A stretch of DNA of 64,000 nt from Paraspadella gotoi (lineage: Eukaryota; Chaetognatha), in contig CM119269.1 of assembly GCA_051294375.1 (NCBI GenBank), positions 3,665,021-3,729,020 of the forward strand, read 5' to 3'. Within the stretch, counting starts at the first letter, position 1. Every line of letters begins with the position of its first letter. Below are positions 1-43,851 of this stretch, one piece after another. Position numbers and translations under genes: made by a program. A model generated the notes under the pieces. The model had not been told where the DNA came from, ran no database searches, and saw only the letters and a list, made by a program, of their open reading frames with translations.

Positions 1-212
1 AAATATGCAAATATGAAATTTGACCTCGGTCTGGTTTCTTCTTAAAAAAAAGAACAATCTAAAATTTCATTCAAGATTAAAACTTTTTTAAGATGAGGAC
101 CTAAAATTTTTTTTGATAAGTAAAAAAAATATTAGAAAGGAAAAGAGTTCGTCCCTACTCAGATACGTCGAAAAACGAGTTCAGCTCTGCAGGGCGGTCC
201 AGCTTCTCTCTA

Positions 213-287
<75 letters not shown>

Positions 288-290
288 TTT
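213..290. repeat. (TC)n microsatellite
   Basis: About 60 bases of uninterrupted TC followed by a T run. It translates to Ser-Leu repeats, so any open frame across it is not a gene. A second, shorter tract lies at 430-474. Confidence 0.95.
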
Positions 291-436
291 TCTTTCTATT
301 TATTCCGCCATTTATTCCGCGCTTTTTTCTCAATACAAAATCCCAAATTTACATCCGAGATTTTCGTGAATTTTTTTTCAAAAAATTTTGATTATTCTTT
401 ATATAAACGAGAGTGAAAACTGACCAGCCTCTCTCA

Positions 437-476
<40 letters not shown>

Positions 477-511
477 ATTCATACACGCATTTGTTTGTTT
501 TATTTACGATG

Positions 512-722
512 AATGATTCATCGCGTCAATGAATGACTATCATCGCATCAATGAATGATTATCATCATATCCATGAATGATTATCATCACATCAATGAAT
601 GACTATCATCGCATCAATCATTTGATTATCATCACATCAGTTATTTTGTTATCATCGCATCAATTATTGGTTATCATCGCATCAATATTTGGTTATCATC
701 GCATCAATATTTGGTTACCATC
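512..722. repeat. Minisatellite with a unit of about 22 bp
   Basis: About nine imperfect direct units built on TATCATCGCATCAAT followed by a variable stretch (GAATGAT, ATTTGGT, TATTTTG). The last three units, ending near 720, are the most alike. Confidence 0.85.
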
Positions 723-3090
723 GAAAGCGGCTCGATCCCTATTGCTTTTAAGATTTTTTTTCTTCGTTTCCTTATTTTCTCCCATCTTTTTTTCCCTTTC
801 ACTATTTCTTTTTTTTTTTCTGGTTCTTTCTTTCTTTTGTTCTATTATCTCGCCTTCTCTATAAATCACTCTTTCTCTCTCTGTCATCCTTATTTTCGGT
901 TTTCTCCACATTCTTCTCCCCCTCCCGCCTTCCCCTCCCTTTCGCCACCCTCCGCCCCCCCCCTCCGTCCCCCCCTCACGCCTCCGGTCTTTTTGCTCCA
1001 TTGTCGTTTCTCAGATCGTCTTTGGGAAGACAAAGCGAAAAATAAAAACGACAGTAACAACACCAGCAATGAAAAGAGAAAAAAATATCTTCAGAACTTA
1101 AGATATGAAACAATATTATATATTTTAAAATTTATAAATTCTTATATATTATATTATTTATATATTATACTGTATATAAAAGAAAGAAATAAATAAATTA
1201 AAAAAATAGAAAAAAGAAAGAAAGAAAAAGTAATAGAATCGTGAGCAGGAAAAAAATAGTCACAACTGAAGTCACTTATGAAGACAAATGGGGGAATTTG
1301 TAAAAGTGAAAGGGAGACCACAGAGGTTGTAATGATGCGGCGAAAGGTAAAGGTAAAAACTTAAAATTATATTACATATAACAATAACCTAATAAAGGAC
1401 GATAATAGTGAAGTTTTAGATATTTTTTTTTCAATAAAACAAAGTAAAAGTATCAAAGACAAAAAACAAAGTCTAAGACGAGGTGAGAAACGAATGATAG
1501 ACGTGAGGAGAATGTTAATGTACACTCTAAGAATTTTCCTCTCATCAGCTCGTCGGAAAACACTCAACAGTCTGCCATTGACTGGACCTATTGATTGTAA
1601 CTGATCACAAGTGGCTGCGAGATTTGTTCGGAGGTGGGCGTTTGGTGAAAAAAAAATGACGATCACGACAAAGGCAGTCTGGCAACGGAACAATTTAGTT
1701 GTATTTAAATATTTTTTTGTATTTAAACGTTGCTATCGTTCCCCTAAGAAATATCTCCGTTTCTCTCTGTTCTTTCCCATAGAAGCTTCCAAAACGATTT
1801 TGCGATTCTTCTTTATTCGGTAAAAGATAAAAATCCTTTTTAAAGATAATGGGGTCTTTTCCTTCTTTTTTCGGTGACCTGGAGGCGGATTCTTGGCTCA
1901 AGATTTTGATTAAGGCAGAAAAGCGGTGCGTGTAGAAAATAACGGCAACTCGCGTCCAACCGACGTCGATGAGCTGCGAATAAAGTCAAATTCAGACAAT
2001 TTTTTACCATCGCAGATGGAATCAGAACCAAGAATGGAATCGAATCCGCGTCTCTACTTACTTAAATGTTACGAAAAGCATTATGATTTTGAAGGGAGAT
2101 TGTATGGACCGGTTTGATTAAACGGCTTCTGTCTTGACCGAACGAGGACAAAGCAAAAAGAGAAGAATGTACGAAGTAACGTCGCCTTAAAATAGCGCAT
2201 GGAACCAACTATATACTACACTTTAGTGTTCAGTGTGCACATTAACGCGGTAGTAGTAATCTATTTGTAGCTCTACTAAAAAAAAAAAAAAACAGAGCGA
2301 AGAGAACGGTGGCCATAAAGTCAGACAGTTAATTGTCGTATTACACTATTTCAATCTTTTTACTTTTTTTCTTTCCGGCTGAAATACTTGAGTTATTTTT
2401 CCAACGACCGTGAGCGTAGCCGAGTTTTCTCACCCTCTTCTTTCAAAAGGAAAACTTTTTTACTGACGTCTCATTTCTAAACTTTTTTTAACGATTCGCT
2501 CTTCGAACGGTCTGTCTGTCTATTGATCTGTCCGACGTATAACTCATTAGAATGGTAATCTTTTTAACGAATGTGATGGAATGGTTCTTATTTTAACTAT
2601 TGTATCACAGCTTTTAGAGCTATTTTTCATGTGATATTCAAAAAAAAAATTTTAGTAATATATAACGAAAATAAAACTAGTTAATGTGAGAAGGAAAAGA
2701 GTCATTTTTTTTAATGTTCACGAATTTCATGATTCTGATTCACGCCACATATCTCGTCGTGAGTCGGTGAAGAGAATAAGGAAGAGAAGCGGAAAAAGGA
2801 ATTCAGGCGAAAATCGTTAAAGGCTATTTTATTTCCATTTTTCTTATCCTTTATTTCTTTTTATTTCCATTTTTCTTTCCATTTTTCTTGCCTCCTTTCT
2901 TATTCTGTTTTTTTTTATCTATAAGACTATAGATCTTATAATATTTTGTTTCATTTTAAATTCTTTTTTGCTTCAGTTTTCTTTTTAAGTTCTCTCAATT
3001 CTTGATAATTCTTAACAAATTTCTTTGGTCTATTTATTTTTATTTCTAGTTATAATTATTAATATTACGGTCATTTATCTTATTTCGGAG
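723..3090. other. AT-rich sequence, no gene recognised
   Basis: A pyrimidine-rich stretch (750-1000) is followed by AT-rich DNA with homopolymer runs. No open frame here has a recognisable domain or a convincing splice pattern. This lies beyond the 3' end of the minus-strand exchanger gene. Confidence 0.5.
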
Positions 3091-3580
3091 ACGAGGTCGA
3101 CCCACGAATTTGACGAGTGGTACTCTCGTATTCCGCTTTGCCATGTATCTAGCATTCGCCAGGGCATTTATTCACTTCTTGGCAGTTAATCGCGAGGCGC
3201 TGTCTCCATGGCGAATTGCCAAGGCACTTTGACACCTTCCTTCCGGTCGAAGCAATTGTGCGTGCATGAGACGATCAGTGCATAACCCCGTAAACCGTCG
3301 AGAAAGATCACCAGAAAATCCCTCTAACTCAACCTTTGATCGGTTTTCGTGACATCCGTGACACTTAATGAGATTCAAGGGCAAGTCGGATCCGACCAAA
3401 ATCCCTCGATGTGACGAGGGATCAGGCCGGCGACACCTCGTGACTTTGGACGTCGCGTCCTCTGCCGGTTGAAGCGGAAGACGAGACGAGGGAGACATAA
3501 GCTGACATTCAAACAAATGAGCAATGGGACGAGATGAAAATCTATATTATTACAGTTATTGTTCTGCGGCAAAAGACGGG
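3091..3580. other. GC-richer patch with an unrecognised minus-strand open frame
   Basis: This patch is clearly richer in G+C than its flanks. A 114-codon open frame at 3172-3516 on the minus strand encodes a Cys/Arg/Ser-rich peptide that I do not recognise. No catalytic or metal-binding pattern is convincing. It could be an old transposon fragment or an exon of an unseen gene. Confidence 0.25.
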
Positions 3581-3634
3581 TTCAATCAATACTTCTAAAT
3601 ATAAAATTTGACGGAAGTTTAACGTTTTGAAAAT

Positions 3635-3640
3635 TTTATT
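3635..3640 (-). promoter_or_regulatory. Possible polyadenylation signal of the exchanger gene
   Basis: AATAAA on the minus strand, about 515 bases past the exchanger stop codon. It is the first exact hexamer I find downstream. AT-rich DNA yields such hexamers by chance. Confidence 0.25.
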
Positions 3641-4154
3641 TAATCATTATAATTTATATAAGAAACATTTCGGAATAATTTTCATTGAAAGTTAATGGTC
3701 ATAAAGCTATGTACTCGTTGACTTTTTTGTATAAATTTTTAAAAATATTCAATATTCTCGAGTGAATTTACTCATGATATTTTGATCAAGGACTAAAATC
3801 ATTCTGTAAAAACGTATAAGAACAGAAAAATATCATTGAGGTGTACGTGTAAAATGCATATTCAATCTTTACAAATTTCAGTGCTAGAATTTAAAGTTTA
3901 TAACGCGACTCAATCGGGAACTGGAGTATAATTCGCGAAAACTTTTAATTTTGCTATTTTGTCCTGCAACAGTAACGATACATAAAATACAACACAGGGA
4001 AAGAGACATAAAATTGTCGTTGGCGAGAACATTCAAAATTAAAATGGACGGTAAATCAAATTTAAAAATGCGTTGTATAAAACGAAAGAAAGAAAAAAAA
4101 CAAAAAAAACAAAACAAAAGGGATGAGGTGACCCGATCGGATGAGCATTCAGTC

Positions 4155-24501
<20,347 letters not shown>

Positions 24502-24642
24502 CGTGGCTGGGAGAAGATGGAGCGAACGTTGACGAGCTTTTGCGGATCTCACACAGTTCGCGATTCATCATTCGGCGAAAAGGAGAGGAGGATAAATCTG
24601 ATGGTCTTGTCAATTGGTCAGAGGTGGGGGGGGGGAGGAGGA

Positions 24643-24667
24643 NNNNNNNNNNNNNNNNNNNNNNNNN
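24643..24667. other. Assembly gap of 25 N
   Basis: Directly follows a poly-G run upstream of the exchanger. Confidence 0.99.
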
Positions 24668-25169
24668 GCATTCGCGAATTCCGCCGAATTATTATTCGTT
24701 GTTGTCGTCGTCCTTGACGGTTTTTCAAATTAATATCCGAGTTTATGCGAGTATTTTAGTTTAGTTTCTTGCTTTGGCAAGAGAATATGTATAAATTTAT
24801 TTTTTTCTTTTGTTTTGTTTTATTTTTGGTATTTTTTTTTTAATTCCTCTAGTTGTCGCACAATGCAAAGATACGAAATTTTGTACTGAGAGAAAACCAA
24901 GCCCGCCAAGTTTTTTTTTTTTTTTTATTATATTAATTTTTTTAAAACTAGTCCACAAAACTTTTTTCAGTTAACCCGGAAGTAGTTAAAAATTTCCACA
25001 GCCATTATCGATTTTTTTTCGCAATTTCGGCAAAATAGAAACTAAAAAAAATATGAACATTCGAAAATCGAAAAAAAAAAGTTAATGGAAAGTAAGATCG
25101 GCGACGTTGCCGTTAGGTAAATCTGATGTCATGTCATGTCAGAGGGTGGGGGGGGGGAAGGAAGAAGAA

Positions 25170-25274
25170 AGGGGAATACTTCTCATGCAACGCCTTTCAT
25201 GTTGCCTAACCGTATCTTGTCCTCTCTCGATCTGTCCTCGCCGTGTTTCCTCGTCTTCCCTCTGCTAACCCCAC
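25170..25274. repeat. Left fragment of repeat copy A
   Basis: GGGGAATACTTCTCATG and on to CTAACCCCAC matches 32905-33007. It is separated from the rest of copy A by the 2.2-kb inserted element. Confidence 0.85.
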
Positions 25275-27471
25275 GGCAAGTGTCTACGAAATGGCTTTTT
25301 GTCAAGAAATGAACTGAATCTCCTGATTCTTTAAAAATATGATGATGAATTTTTAATTCTTTGGACTAAATCAAAAGAGTGGCCAACAATGCGAGTAAAT
25401 AAAACCATTCCTTTATAAAATTCGATACAGTAGAAAAGTTAGTTTTTAAGCAATTTTACTCTTCAAAATCTTGTTATTTTTGTCCATTTCCAGTTTTGGC
25501 ACTTATTTTCAAGGTGAAGATAGAAGAGAAATTTTTTTTACTTCGCTTTTGGTTTGCCTTCATGTTCTTTTCTACTGGGTAGAAGCATTTTTGTTTAATG
25601 ATTCCCGTTTTGTCTGCAATGAATTTTTTAAAAATGTTCAGTCAAAAAAGGGCAATTTTTTTTCATTTCAATTATTTTCAACTAACTGAACATTATTTAA
25701 ATTAATTTGAAACTAAATCAAAATATTCCCCACATGATAATGCTAATTATTTCTGTAATATAAAGAATAAGCTTCATTAGCGTTTTCTTAAAAAAATTTT
25801 TAAGATGTGCTTTGGAATTTGTGATTTTTTGTGATTGTAGTTTTTATTTGTTAATTTCGACTTTAGATTTAATTTGTTTTTATAAGTTTTATTAGTTGGA
25901 CTAGTTATTATTCTTGTTTAAATCTTAAAAAACGCGCATCATTTTGCGGTTATCTTAAAGCACATCAAGGACAATTTATTTAATCTTTTTTTCCAAGTGT
26001 CGACAGCGATTTTGCGGAAAATTATTCCGAATCTGTCGACCTTTACTAAATCTGCTAAGCAACCAAAAGATTAAAAAAAAAAATCGCGAGTTACGAATTA
26101 TTTGAAGCATAAAACGCAAAAAAAATAAATAATACAGAAAAAAAAGAATAAAAGGAATAAAGAAGAGAAAATAGGAGAGAGAAAGTAAGAACAGAAAGAG
26201 AGTACAGATAAAAGAGAGAAGAGAGACGTTGTGAAAAAGTTTTTAATAAATAACAAACAATAGACTATAAAAATAAATGCAAAAAGTTAAAAAAAAATAA
26301 CAACAACAACAAATACGTATTTACATTGGCTGAAAAAGGTCAGCCATAACAAGGTCATTCTGTTGGATAGCGAACGGTCATTCTTACTGACCACCTACGG
26401 GTCACCAAGTAGAAAGACTTCGTCGTCGTCTTCGTTAATTATATTGTCGTGCGTCGTCGTCTTTGTTCAAATCATTTTGAGCTCCAAAACGCAATGAAAT
26501 TGACGGAGATGACTATTCAAATTTATTTATTTGAGAGAAAAATAGATTTGAATTGTTTTTTTTCAACGAATTATAATTAGACAATTTGTAGTCGGACATG
26601 TTTTGGCTCTTTAGTTAGAGTCTTCAATCAGCGTTTTGGAAACAATCAAATAAAGTTTTTCCTTTTAACATTAAGTTATGAGAAGAGGAGAGAGACAGAG
26701 AGAGTTTTCTAAAGACTGGTTTTTCTCAGTTACCGTCATTTTTCGTTGCACCACTTCGTTCATCGATTCCGTTTATGCAATTATTTCATAACTTCGAAAT
26801 ACAAAGACTATTTTTCTACAAGCGTCGTGGGTTGTTAGTGGTGGCAATATTAAACGAAGTGGAGTCCGAGGAGTGGTTCAAATTTAATTGTTGCTATTCT
26901 GGCCTAATTCTTTATTTCCTCCTCCCTCCCTTTCCTCCTCTTATTTTTCCCTCTCTCTCGTCTCTCTCACGATCTCTCTCGTCTCTCTCTCTGCTCTCTC
27001 TCATTTTCTCTTTCTGTCGGCGTTCCAGGACCCCCAGGCGTATCCGCCACCCCAGTTAAGTTGGAGGAGAGAGAAGAGAAAGAAAAAGAAGAAAGAAAGA
27101 GAGAAAAGAGAAGAGAAAGAAAGAAAGAGAGAAAGGAGAAGATTAGATTTAAATTTTAAAACTACGCTCCATTTCCTTCTCAATTTTTAACCAATTAGTT
27201 GACGTAGATTTCGTAACTCGATAGTTAAAATAGATTTTTCAACTCACAATTAGTTTCAAAAACTCTGAAAGAACTTTTGTCGTAGCGAATTTTGAAGTAA
27301 TAGAAGAAGCAAGCAGTGTGTTTTGTGCTTAATGACAGATGTAGATAACTATTCCAAATCGATTTTTAAAGTCAAGAAAATGACCAAAGAATCCAACGAG
27401 ACACTAAAAGTAGTAATTTTTAGCAGTTAGAAATCAATGGTTTAAGAAAAGGCGTTTCGTAGACAACTGCC
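25275..27471. mobile_element. Non-autonomous DNA transposon (2197 bp) with terminal inverted repeats
   Basis: Left end GGCAAGTGTCTACGAAATGG and right end (reverse complement) GGCAGTTGTCTACGAAACGC match in about 23 of 28 positions. The ends are flanked by CCCAC (25270-25274) and CCTAC (27472-27476), a likely 5-bp target duplication. The related copy at 32905-33020 runs straight through (..CTAACGCCCACACAAG..), giving the empty site. The interior is AT-rich, and its longest open frame (25471-25689) resembles no transposase I know. The superfamily is unassigned. Confidence 0.8.
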
Positions 27472-32790
<5,319 letters not shown>

Positions 32791-32904
32791 TCTTTTTTGT
32801 TTTTTTTTTCCCCCTTCTCCCCCTCCTCCCTCCTCTCTCCTCTTCTTCCTTCCTCTCTCTCGTCTCTTCTCTCCTCCTCCTCTCTCTCCTCTCTATCTCG
32901 AAGG

Positions 32905-36181
<3,277 letters not shown>

Positions 36182-37776
36182 AAGAGAGAGAATTTTAACT
36201 CGCAAGTGTTACTGTAAGAATTTTTTTTTCTTTGTTTGTCCCCATTCTGTCCCACAATCCGCGATCTGTCATGGCCTGGACGTAACATTGAAGACGTCTT
36301 GACTCTTGAACATTATGGTATGAAAACGCAATGTAAGACACTTCAAGACTAAAAAAGAAAATCGCTTGAGGCCTTGGGAACGTGTTCCCTAAGTTCCCTA
36401 TTAATCCCTCTCTCTCTCTCTTCTCTCTTCCTCTCTCTCTCTCTCTCGTCTCTCTCTCTCTCTCTCTCCTCGGCGCGTCGACGCTTCGCTTGCTTCAGTT
36501 TAAAATAAAATCATCCGAAGACAAAGCAGAAGGGCGAAAAGCTTGGCGCTGCGAGCGGCGTCTAACTTTTCTTCGTACGCCGGGTTATTTTTCTTTTAAA
36601 AAAAAAAATTCTTCTGTCGACGTCGTCGGCGACGGCGTCCTAGTAGAGATCCCACAAAATCTCGTGGAAATGTTTTCGGTTCACACTAATTAAATTCTAG
36701 GAAGTTCTTGATCTCCCAAACCTGTGAATATCGAAGAGAGTGACTTTCTAAAAAGGGCTTTCTTTTTAGGGAGCAAGGTGTTTATTTTAAACGAGGAGAA
36801 GTGTTTGGCCTTTGATTAGTTTATTAAATTAATAGCTTATGGCGTTATAAAGTCATGAGACCTCACAGGGAGTCTCTCTCTCATCTCTCATCTCTCTCCT
36901 CTCTCTCTCATCTCTCTCCTCTCTCTCCTCTCTCTCTCTCTCTTCTCTCCCTCCACTACAAAAGCCGTTTCAACTGCTACCTGCCCGAAAACTCAAAGGG
37001 AAGCCGCGCAAGTTCGTCCCCTCGAACCGATAAGACGAGTAAAGGTAAGTGAAGGTAAAAGCGTGAAGAAAGGGAAGTGAGTAAAAGAAATTCCTCTCTT
37101 TCTTCCTTCCGTCTAAAACTTTTCCTCTTATCATTCTCATTGTCGAGGGTCTTTTTGTCTCGTTCGTGATTGGTCGTTCTAGTCCAATCGCCGACAGCGC
37201 GAATTCGTCGCGTCGCGCTATTGCTTAATTCGTGATTGGAAGACGCGAACATCGGGATCTTGGGTTTCGATTCGCGTAGAAGATATCATCGGCCGAGAGG
37301 CACGGCGGCTCACAACTTTTGAATAAGGTATATAGCGAAGAGTGGGAAGCTCAACATTGTCGGGCAAACATGATCACAAGGTGACTCGCGAAAGAAGCGA
37401 TTGTCAAAAATAGAAGCCTTTTATTGGATGAGGGAAAGGCGCAGGCAAAGTTCGAGGCCAGTGAAATGTGAAAGTCGTAGCCTTATCCAAATGTTATTAT
37501 TTCAAATGTCGTTTCATCGATCCAACGAAGTCGGTTCCAACAAAAGACCGAATCAACGAGCTTTCGTTCCAACCAAGTCCGAACCTTGGAAAGTCCGTTA
37601 CAAAGTCGGAACCACAACCGCCGCCCGCCGTCCACTTCTGCCTGGATGCCACTGAGTCGCTTCACACGATTCGGACAACAAAACGGAAGTAAAGAAACAA
37701 ACAATAGGGGAGGAAGGCAAGTAGATGGAGAGCAAGAGGAAGGAAGGGAGAGAAGAGAATACCAAGTCTTTATTAG

Positions 37777-37872
<96 letters not shown>

Positions 37873-37882
37873 TCTCTCACAC

Positions 37883-37907
37883 NNNNNNNNNNNNNNNNNN
37901 NNNNNNN
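37883..37907. other. Assembly gap of 25 N
   Basis: At the end of a TC microsatellite in copy C. The same place is ungapped in A (near 31275). Confidence 0.99.
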
Positions 37908-38493
37908 TCAATTCGATCCCCCAAATCCAGCCCCCGATCTTCTCTGTTTGCTTCCGTCGCAGGTTTTGCCTTTGATCTATCACTTACCTCTTTTTATTTT
38001 CCACTCGAGGCGAGGAAAAGCAAGGAAAGGTAAAAACATGGCAAGGCTCCTCGAAAAATTTCAATGATCAATTTTGGTCAGTCGCTTTTTATTTTGCTTT
38101 CAATTTCGTGACGCCCTATATCGGTCAAATTTAGTTTTCCATATGTCTGAGTACAATGTAATATACGCTGTACTTCACACCAAGATATTATTTTCTTTTA
38201 ATTACAAAGGATATTCTTGATAAAATTAATGTTGCCAACTTCTTCGTTTCTGATAATTATGAAGGAGGTTAGATCGTTGGTGACCTCTGGTCAAGGCGGA
38301 GAAGGGCGGAAGGGGTGATTCAAACTATCACGCCACGACTACCGCTCCACCGTCCAACCCCCCCTCCGAGACCTAAGGTGGTCCGAGTTCATCCACCCCG
38401 CGGCGACAATAAGGTCGCGGCTTCCGTCGATTGAGTCTTCGAGACTTTCGTTTCCTCGTCCGCGGTAGGGAAGTCGTCGCGGCGTGGGTGGGT

Positions 38494-38590
38494 GGTCGGA
38501 AATGTGGGCAGTTGTGGTTTGGAAAAATTAACTGTGGTCGGAAATGTGGGCAGTTGTGGTTTGGAAAAATTAACTGTGGTCGGAAAGATG
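38494..38590. repeat. 42-bp minisatellite
   Basis: Unit GTCGGAAATGTGGGCAGTTG-TGGTTTGGAAAAATTAACTG. There are two full units plus a part here, about five at 52780-53020, and a degenerate set at 31975-32110 in copy A. Confidence 0.85.
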
Positions 38591-39180
38591 CGTCCAAGGA
38601 TCAAATCGATACTTGGAAACTGTTCGTAGCAGCGCGATGCGCTCTTATCATTAAGACTGGACGTGAATTTGTTTGAGAAATTAAGTTTAGATAAATAAGA
38701 AAATCGGTTATAATAATCATAATGGTAAGAAGTAAGAACAGAAGGTCGAAATGTTACTTGAGGCTTACTAGGGCGTCGCAAAATACGTCGAAAAAGGCAA
38801 TTTTGCCATCTGGAAAAGCTATTTATAAATGAATAAAAAGATCATTAAAATCACCAGCGGATATTAGACTGACTCACTGAGTCTAAACAGTTTCGTCTTC
38901 GAAACGCGATCTCTCTTTTCATTTAATCGATTCTTCAACTTCTTCCATTTGAAGAAAAGGAAACGAGGGAAAAGAAATCCGATCGATACTTGGGGAAAGG
39001 ATCGCCATTGATCACAAATCATGTACGGATGAACGTCGTCGTCTTCGTCGTCGTCGTCTTCATCATCATCATCGTCGTCGTCGTCTTCATCAAATCTAAA
39101 TCGAGATCCTGTGTAAAAAACAAGATGAACAACCATTACGTTCGGTTCCTTTGATCTTTTCTTTTCAGACGCCTCTGCTA

Positions 39181-39182
39181 TT

Positions 39183-39228
<46 letters not shown>

Positions 39229-40377
39229 GCTCTCTCTGACACCAGGGGAAAAAATATTTAGTGAGAAAGGATAGGAATCGAAGATGCTCATCGACGTCGG
39301 AATGTCGATCCATTCGTCAAAAAAATGCGTCGATGGATCGAACGCTGGATTTTGATACAAACTTCAGATTTATTTCAATATTTATATTTTATCATCTTTT
39401 TTAGTTATTAGTTATTTTATAGATGTTCAACACGCTGCTCCTTTCGCTACCAACTCCGGAACGTGAATCGCCTTTTTTTTTAGTTCGCGCCGTTTCTCTT
39501 TCGATGTCTTTTTGTTATTGTTTTTTTGGTTTTTTTGCCTTTTTTATCCTTTTCTCGTTTTTGTTTGTTTACGAATCGCGAAGCGAAACTTAATCCGCGC
39601 GGGGAATCGGCCTCGGGGTTTGGTGGGGGGATGTAAAAGGAGCAGGTATAAAGGCGACCAGAGGTTTGGGGGAGCCAGAGCTAGAGGAGCGATGAATGTT
39701 TTAAGAGGAGGAAAAGTAGTCGAGTGGTTCGCAGGAGTTCGGATTGAGGGAGTGACGGAAATGACGTTGACGTAGAAACGGGCTCACTGCCCCCCCCCCC
39801 GCCCCCGTCTACTTCTTTCATAACGGTTTCGAGCTTTGGACCCAACGACTCGCCCTTTCATGCCCCCGGAGTGGGACGAGAGTCTTGTTTACATTACGTC
39901 ATCGACTTCGCTCATTACTTGGCCTCGGTGGTCAAAAAATTTGGTCGACGGCACGAGCCGCCGTCGGTGGCGTAGACGGGCGGTGGTTGCGGAGAGGGGC
40001 GAAAGAAGTGGGGTTGCAGGGGGTAGAGGGGTGGCGGTGGAGAGTAGAGGCGGAGGCGCAGGAGGTGGCGGCATTTAGTGGCGACGTCTCGATTTGTTTT
40101 CTTTTATTTCCTTCGCTAATGTGATTCGGCGCCAAATTTCCGGTGTCGACTTTCTTTACACTTTTCACACTTAAACTACTTTTCGTCCTTCGTAGCTTTT
40201 ATCCCTCGTATTCTTTTGCCACTCTTGAGCACTCTTTACGAGTTTGCACTCTTTTCTCGCTTCTCGGTCTATTATTAATTCCTTTGAATCTTTTTACGTA
40301 AAACGTCGACATTTTGCGCTTTCACGACCTCTTCATTTTTTAGGTCTTTTTAGTTTGGCCGTAAGCTTAACATAGTT
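39181..40377. other. Unique block left of the odd-skipped gene, no gene recognised
   Basis: Includes a TC tract, a T-rich stretch (39480-39560), a TATA motif at 39647, and a GC-rich segment (39600-40080). It is duplicated at 53770-54980. No open frame keeps its frame in both copies. Confidence 0.5.
39647..39652 (+). promoter_or_regulatory. TATA-box-like motif
   Basis: GCAGGTATAAAGGCGACC in a GC-rich setting with an ATG about 45 bases downstream. The motif is retained at 54201 in the duplicated block. No downstream gene is identified, so the function is unproven. Confidence 0.35.
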
Positions 40378-40529
40378 TTTAAACATGAAATTGTTACAAC
40401 CAATATAAAAATTATCAATTCATTTAATAAATAAGCTATCTTGCCCCTGACTTTGGACAGGCTTTGGTGGTTCAAGGCCTCCATCACTCTTATAAGATAA
40501 TGACTTAGCAGGTCCCTGCAATCTTTCGG
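40378..40529 (-). repeat. Dispersed repeat R1, copy 2
   Basis: Same 150-bp sequence as 11883-12018, about 90 percent alike. The minus-strand frame encodes CRDLLSHYLIRVMEALNHQS, close to CRDLLCHYLVRVMEALNHQS in copy 1. Confidence 0.85.
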
Positions 40530-40659
40530 CATTAATCGTTTTCACTCTCCAAACCTCGCCCATCCTATATATCTACCTTTATCCCTTACTCTTCCTTCCT
40601 TCTACCCTCACTCCCGCTTCTCACCCCTCGCCCAATTTCGTCTCGACTTTGGACGACGA

Positions 40660-40884
40660 TGTCCGACGGCGATTTTGACCGGAAAAGATTTTAATGAACG
40701 AGAGTTGACGCCCGAGGGCGCAGTGTTGCCGCCGCTGCCGCAGTCGCTGCCGCAGCCGCCGCAGCCGCTGCCGCCACCGACTCCGCCGCTGCTACAGCCA
40801 CCGCAGCATGACGCAGCCACCGCACCAATTCATCATCGTCATCATTATCATCCTCATCATCATCATTATCATCATCACACTTAA
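40660..40884 (+). other. CAG/CCG-rich and CAT-rich low-complexity sequence
   Basis: Open frame 40675-40884 gives Pro/Gln-rich then His-rich peptide (HHRHHYHPHHHH). It could be an exon, but it has no splice support, and the copy at 55270-55490 is out of frame. Most likely trinucleotide repeats. Confidence 0.3.
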
Positions 40885-41373
40885 CCTTGTCATCAATCAT
40901 CGTCTTCATATTCGATCTTTAACGGTTTGATATACGAGACTTCTAGTAATTAAAATCAATAATCTGAGTCGAATGTTTGAAAATTGCGTTTTGCATACAG
41001 GTTTGTCACTTTTTATAGCTTGTCCGATATCGTCCTTTGATTCGTTACTTCGATTGATATTTCAAAAGAACGGTGGTGAAATTCACCAGTGTGTGAATTG
41101 GTCGTGGCTCGTGAGGTCATCGTCGTCAGTTAGTCGTCGTCGTCGTTTTTGTCTTTTGCGTCACTGCAAAAGGACAGCTCCCATCTGCAATATTCTACTA
41201 AAAGAATGAAAACAACACCGTTCGCATTCAATAATTATTATAATCGATATAAAAAGCAAAACAAACATTACAAGACAAAATAAATTCATCCTCATGGCAC
41301 AAAAAAGGATTTTAGTATCAATTAAAATCGAGCATACTTTAAAAACCTTAAAATATTTACGAATATTATTATT

Positions 41374-41379
41374 TTTATT
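41374..41379 (-). promoter_or_regulatory. Possible polyadenylation signal of the odd-skipped gene
   Basis: AATAAA on the minus strand about 180 bases after the stop codon. Confidence 0.35.
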
Positions 41380-41556
41380 GCAATCACAGAAAATTTCACA
41401 TTTCGGGTTTTTAAAACATTATGATTAGAATAAAAGGAATCATTTCTAGAATCTCATTAAAGTATTCGACGTACAATTTTTCTATTGCAAATTCTTCATT
41501 CGACAACCGAAACTCTCCTCCAATCAGATATCGCCGGAAAAAATCTTCTCGGCCAA

Positions 41557-43851
<2,295 letters not shown>

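Larger units (their letters stand above)
36197..39180. repeat. Long repeat copy C, continuing into the odd-skipped block
   Basis: Begins with sequence equal to 34840 onward (ACTCGCAAGTGTTACTGTAAG) and runs through to the end of the A unit, then into the unique block before the odd-skipped gene. It contains TC tracts (37781-37868) and a 42-bp minisatellite (38494-38590). Confidence 0.85.

Noticed and set aside
27028-27062. GPPGVSATPV, a collagen-like peptide preceded by a CAG
   Set aside because: Only eleven codons, no Gly-X-Y continuation, and it lies inside the AT-rich TIR element.
40675-40884. His-rich protein (HHRHHYHPHHHH)
   Set aside because: Trinucleotide repeats; the frame is not preserved in the duplicate and there is no splice or start-site support.
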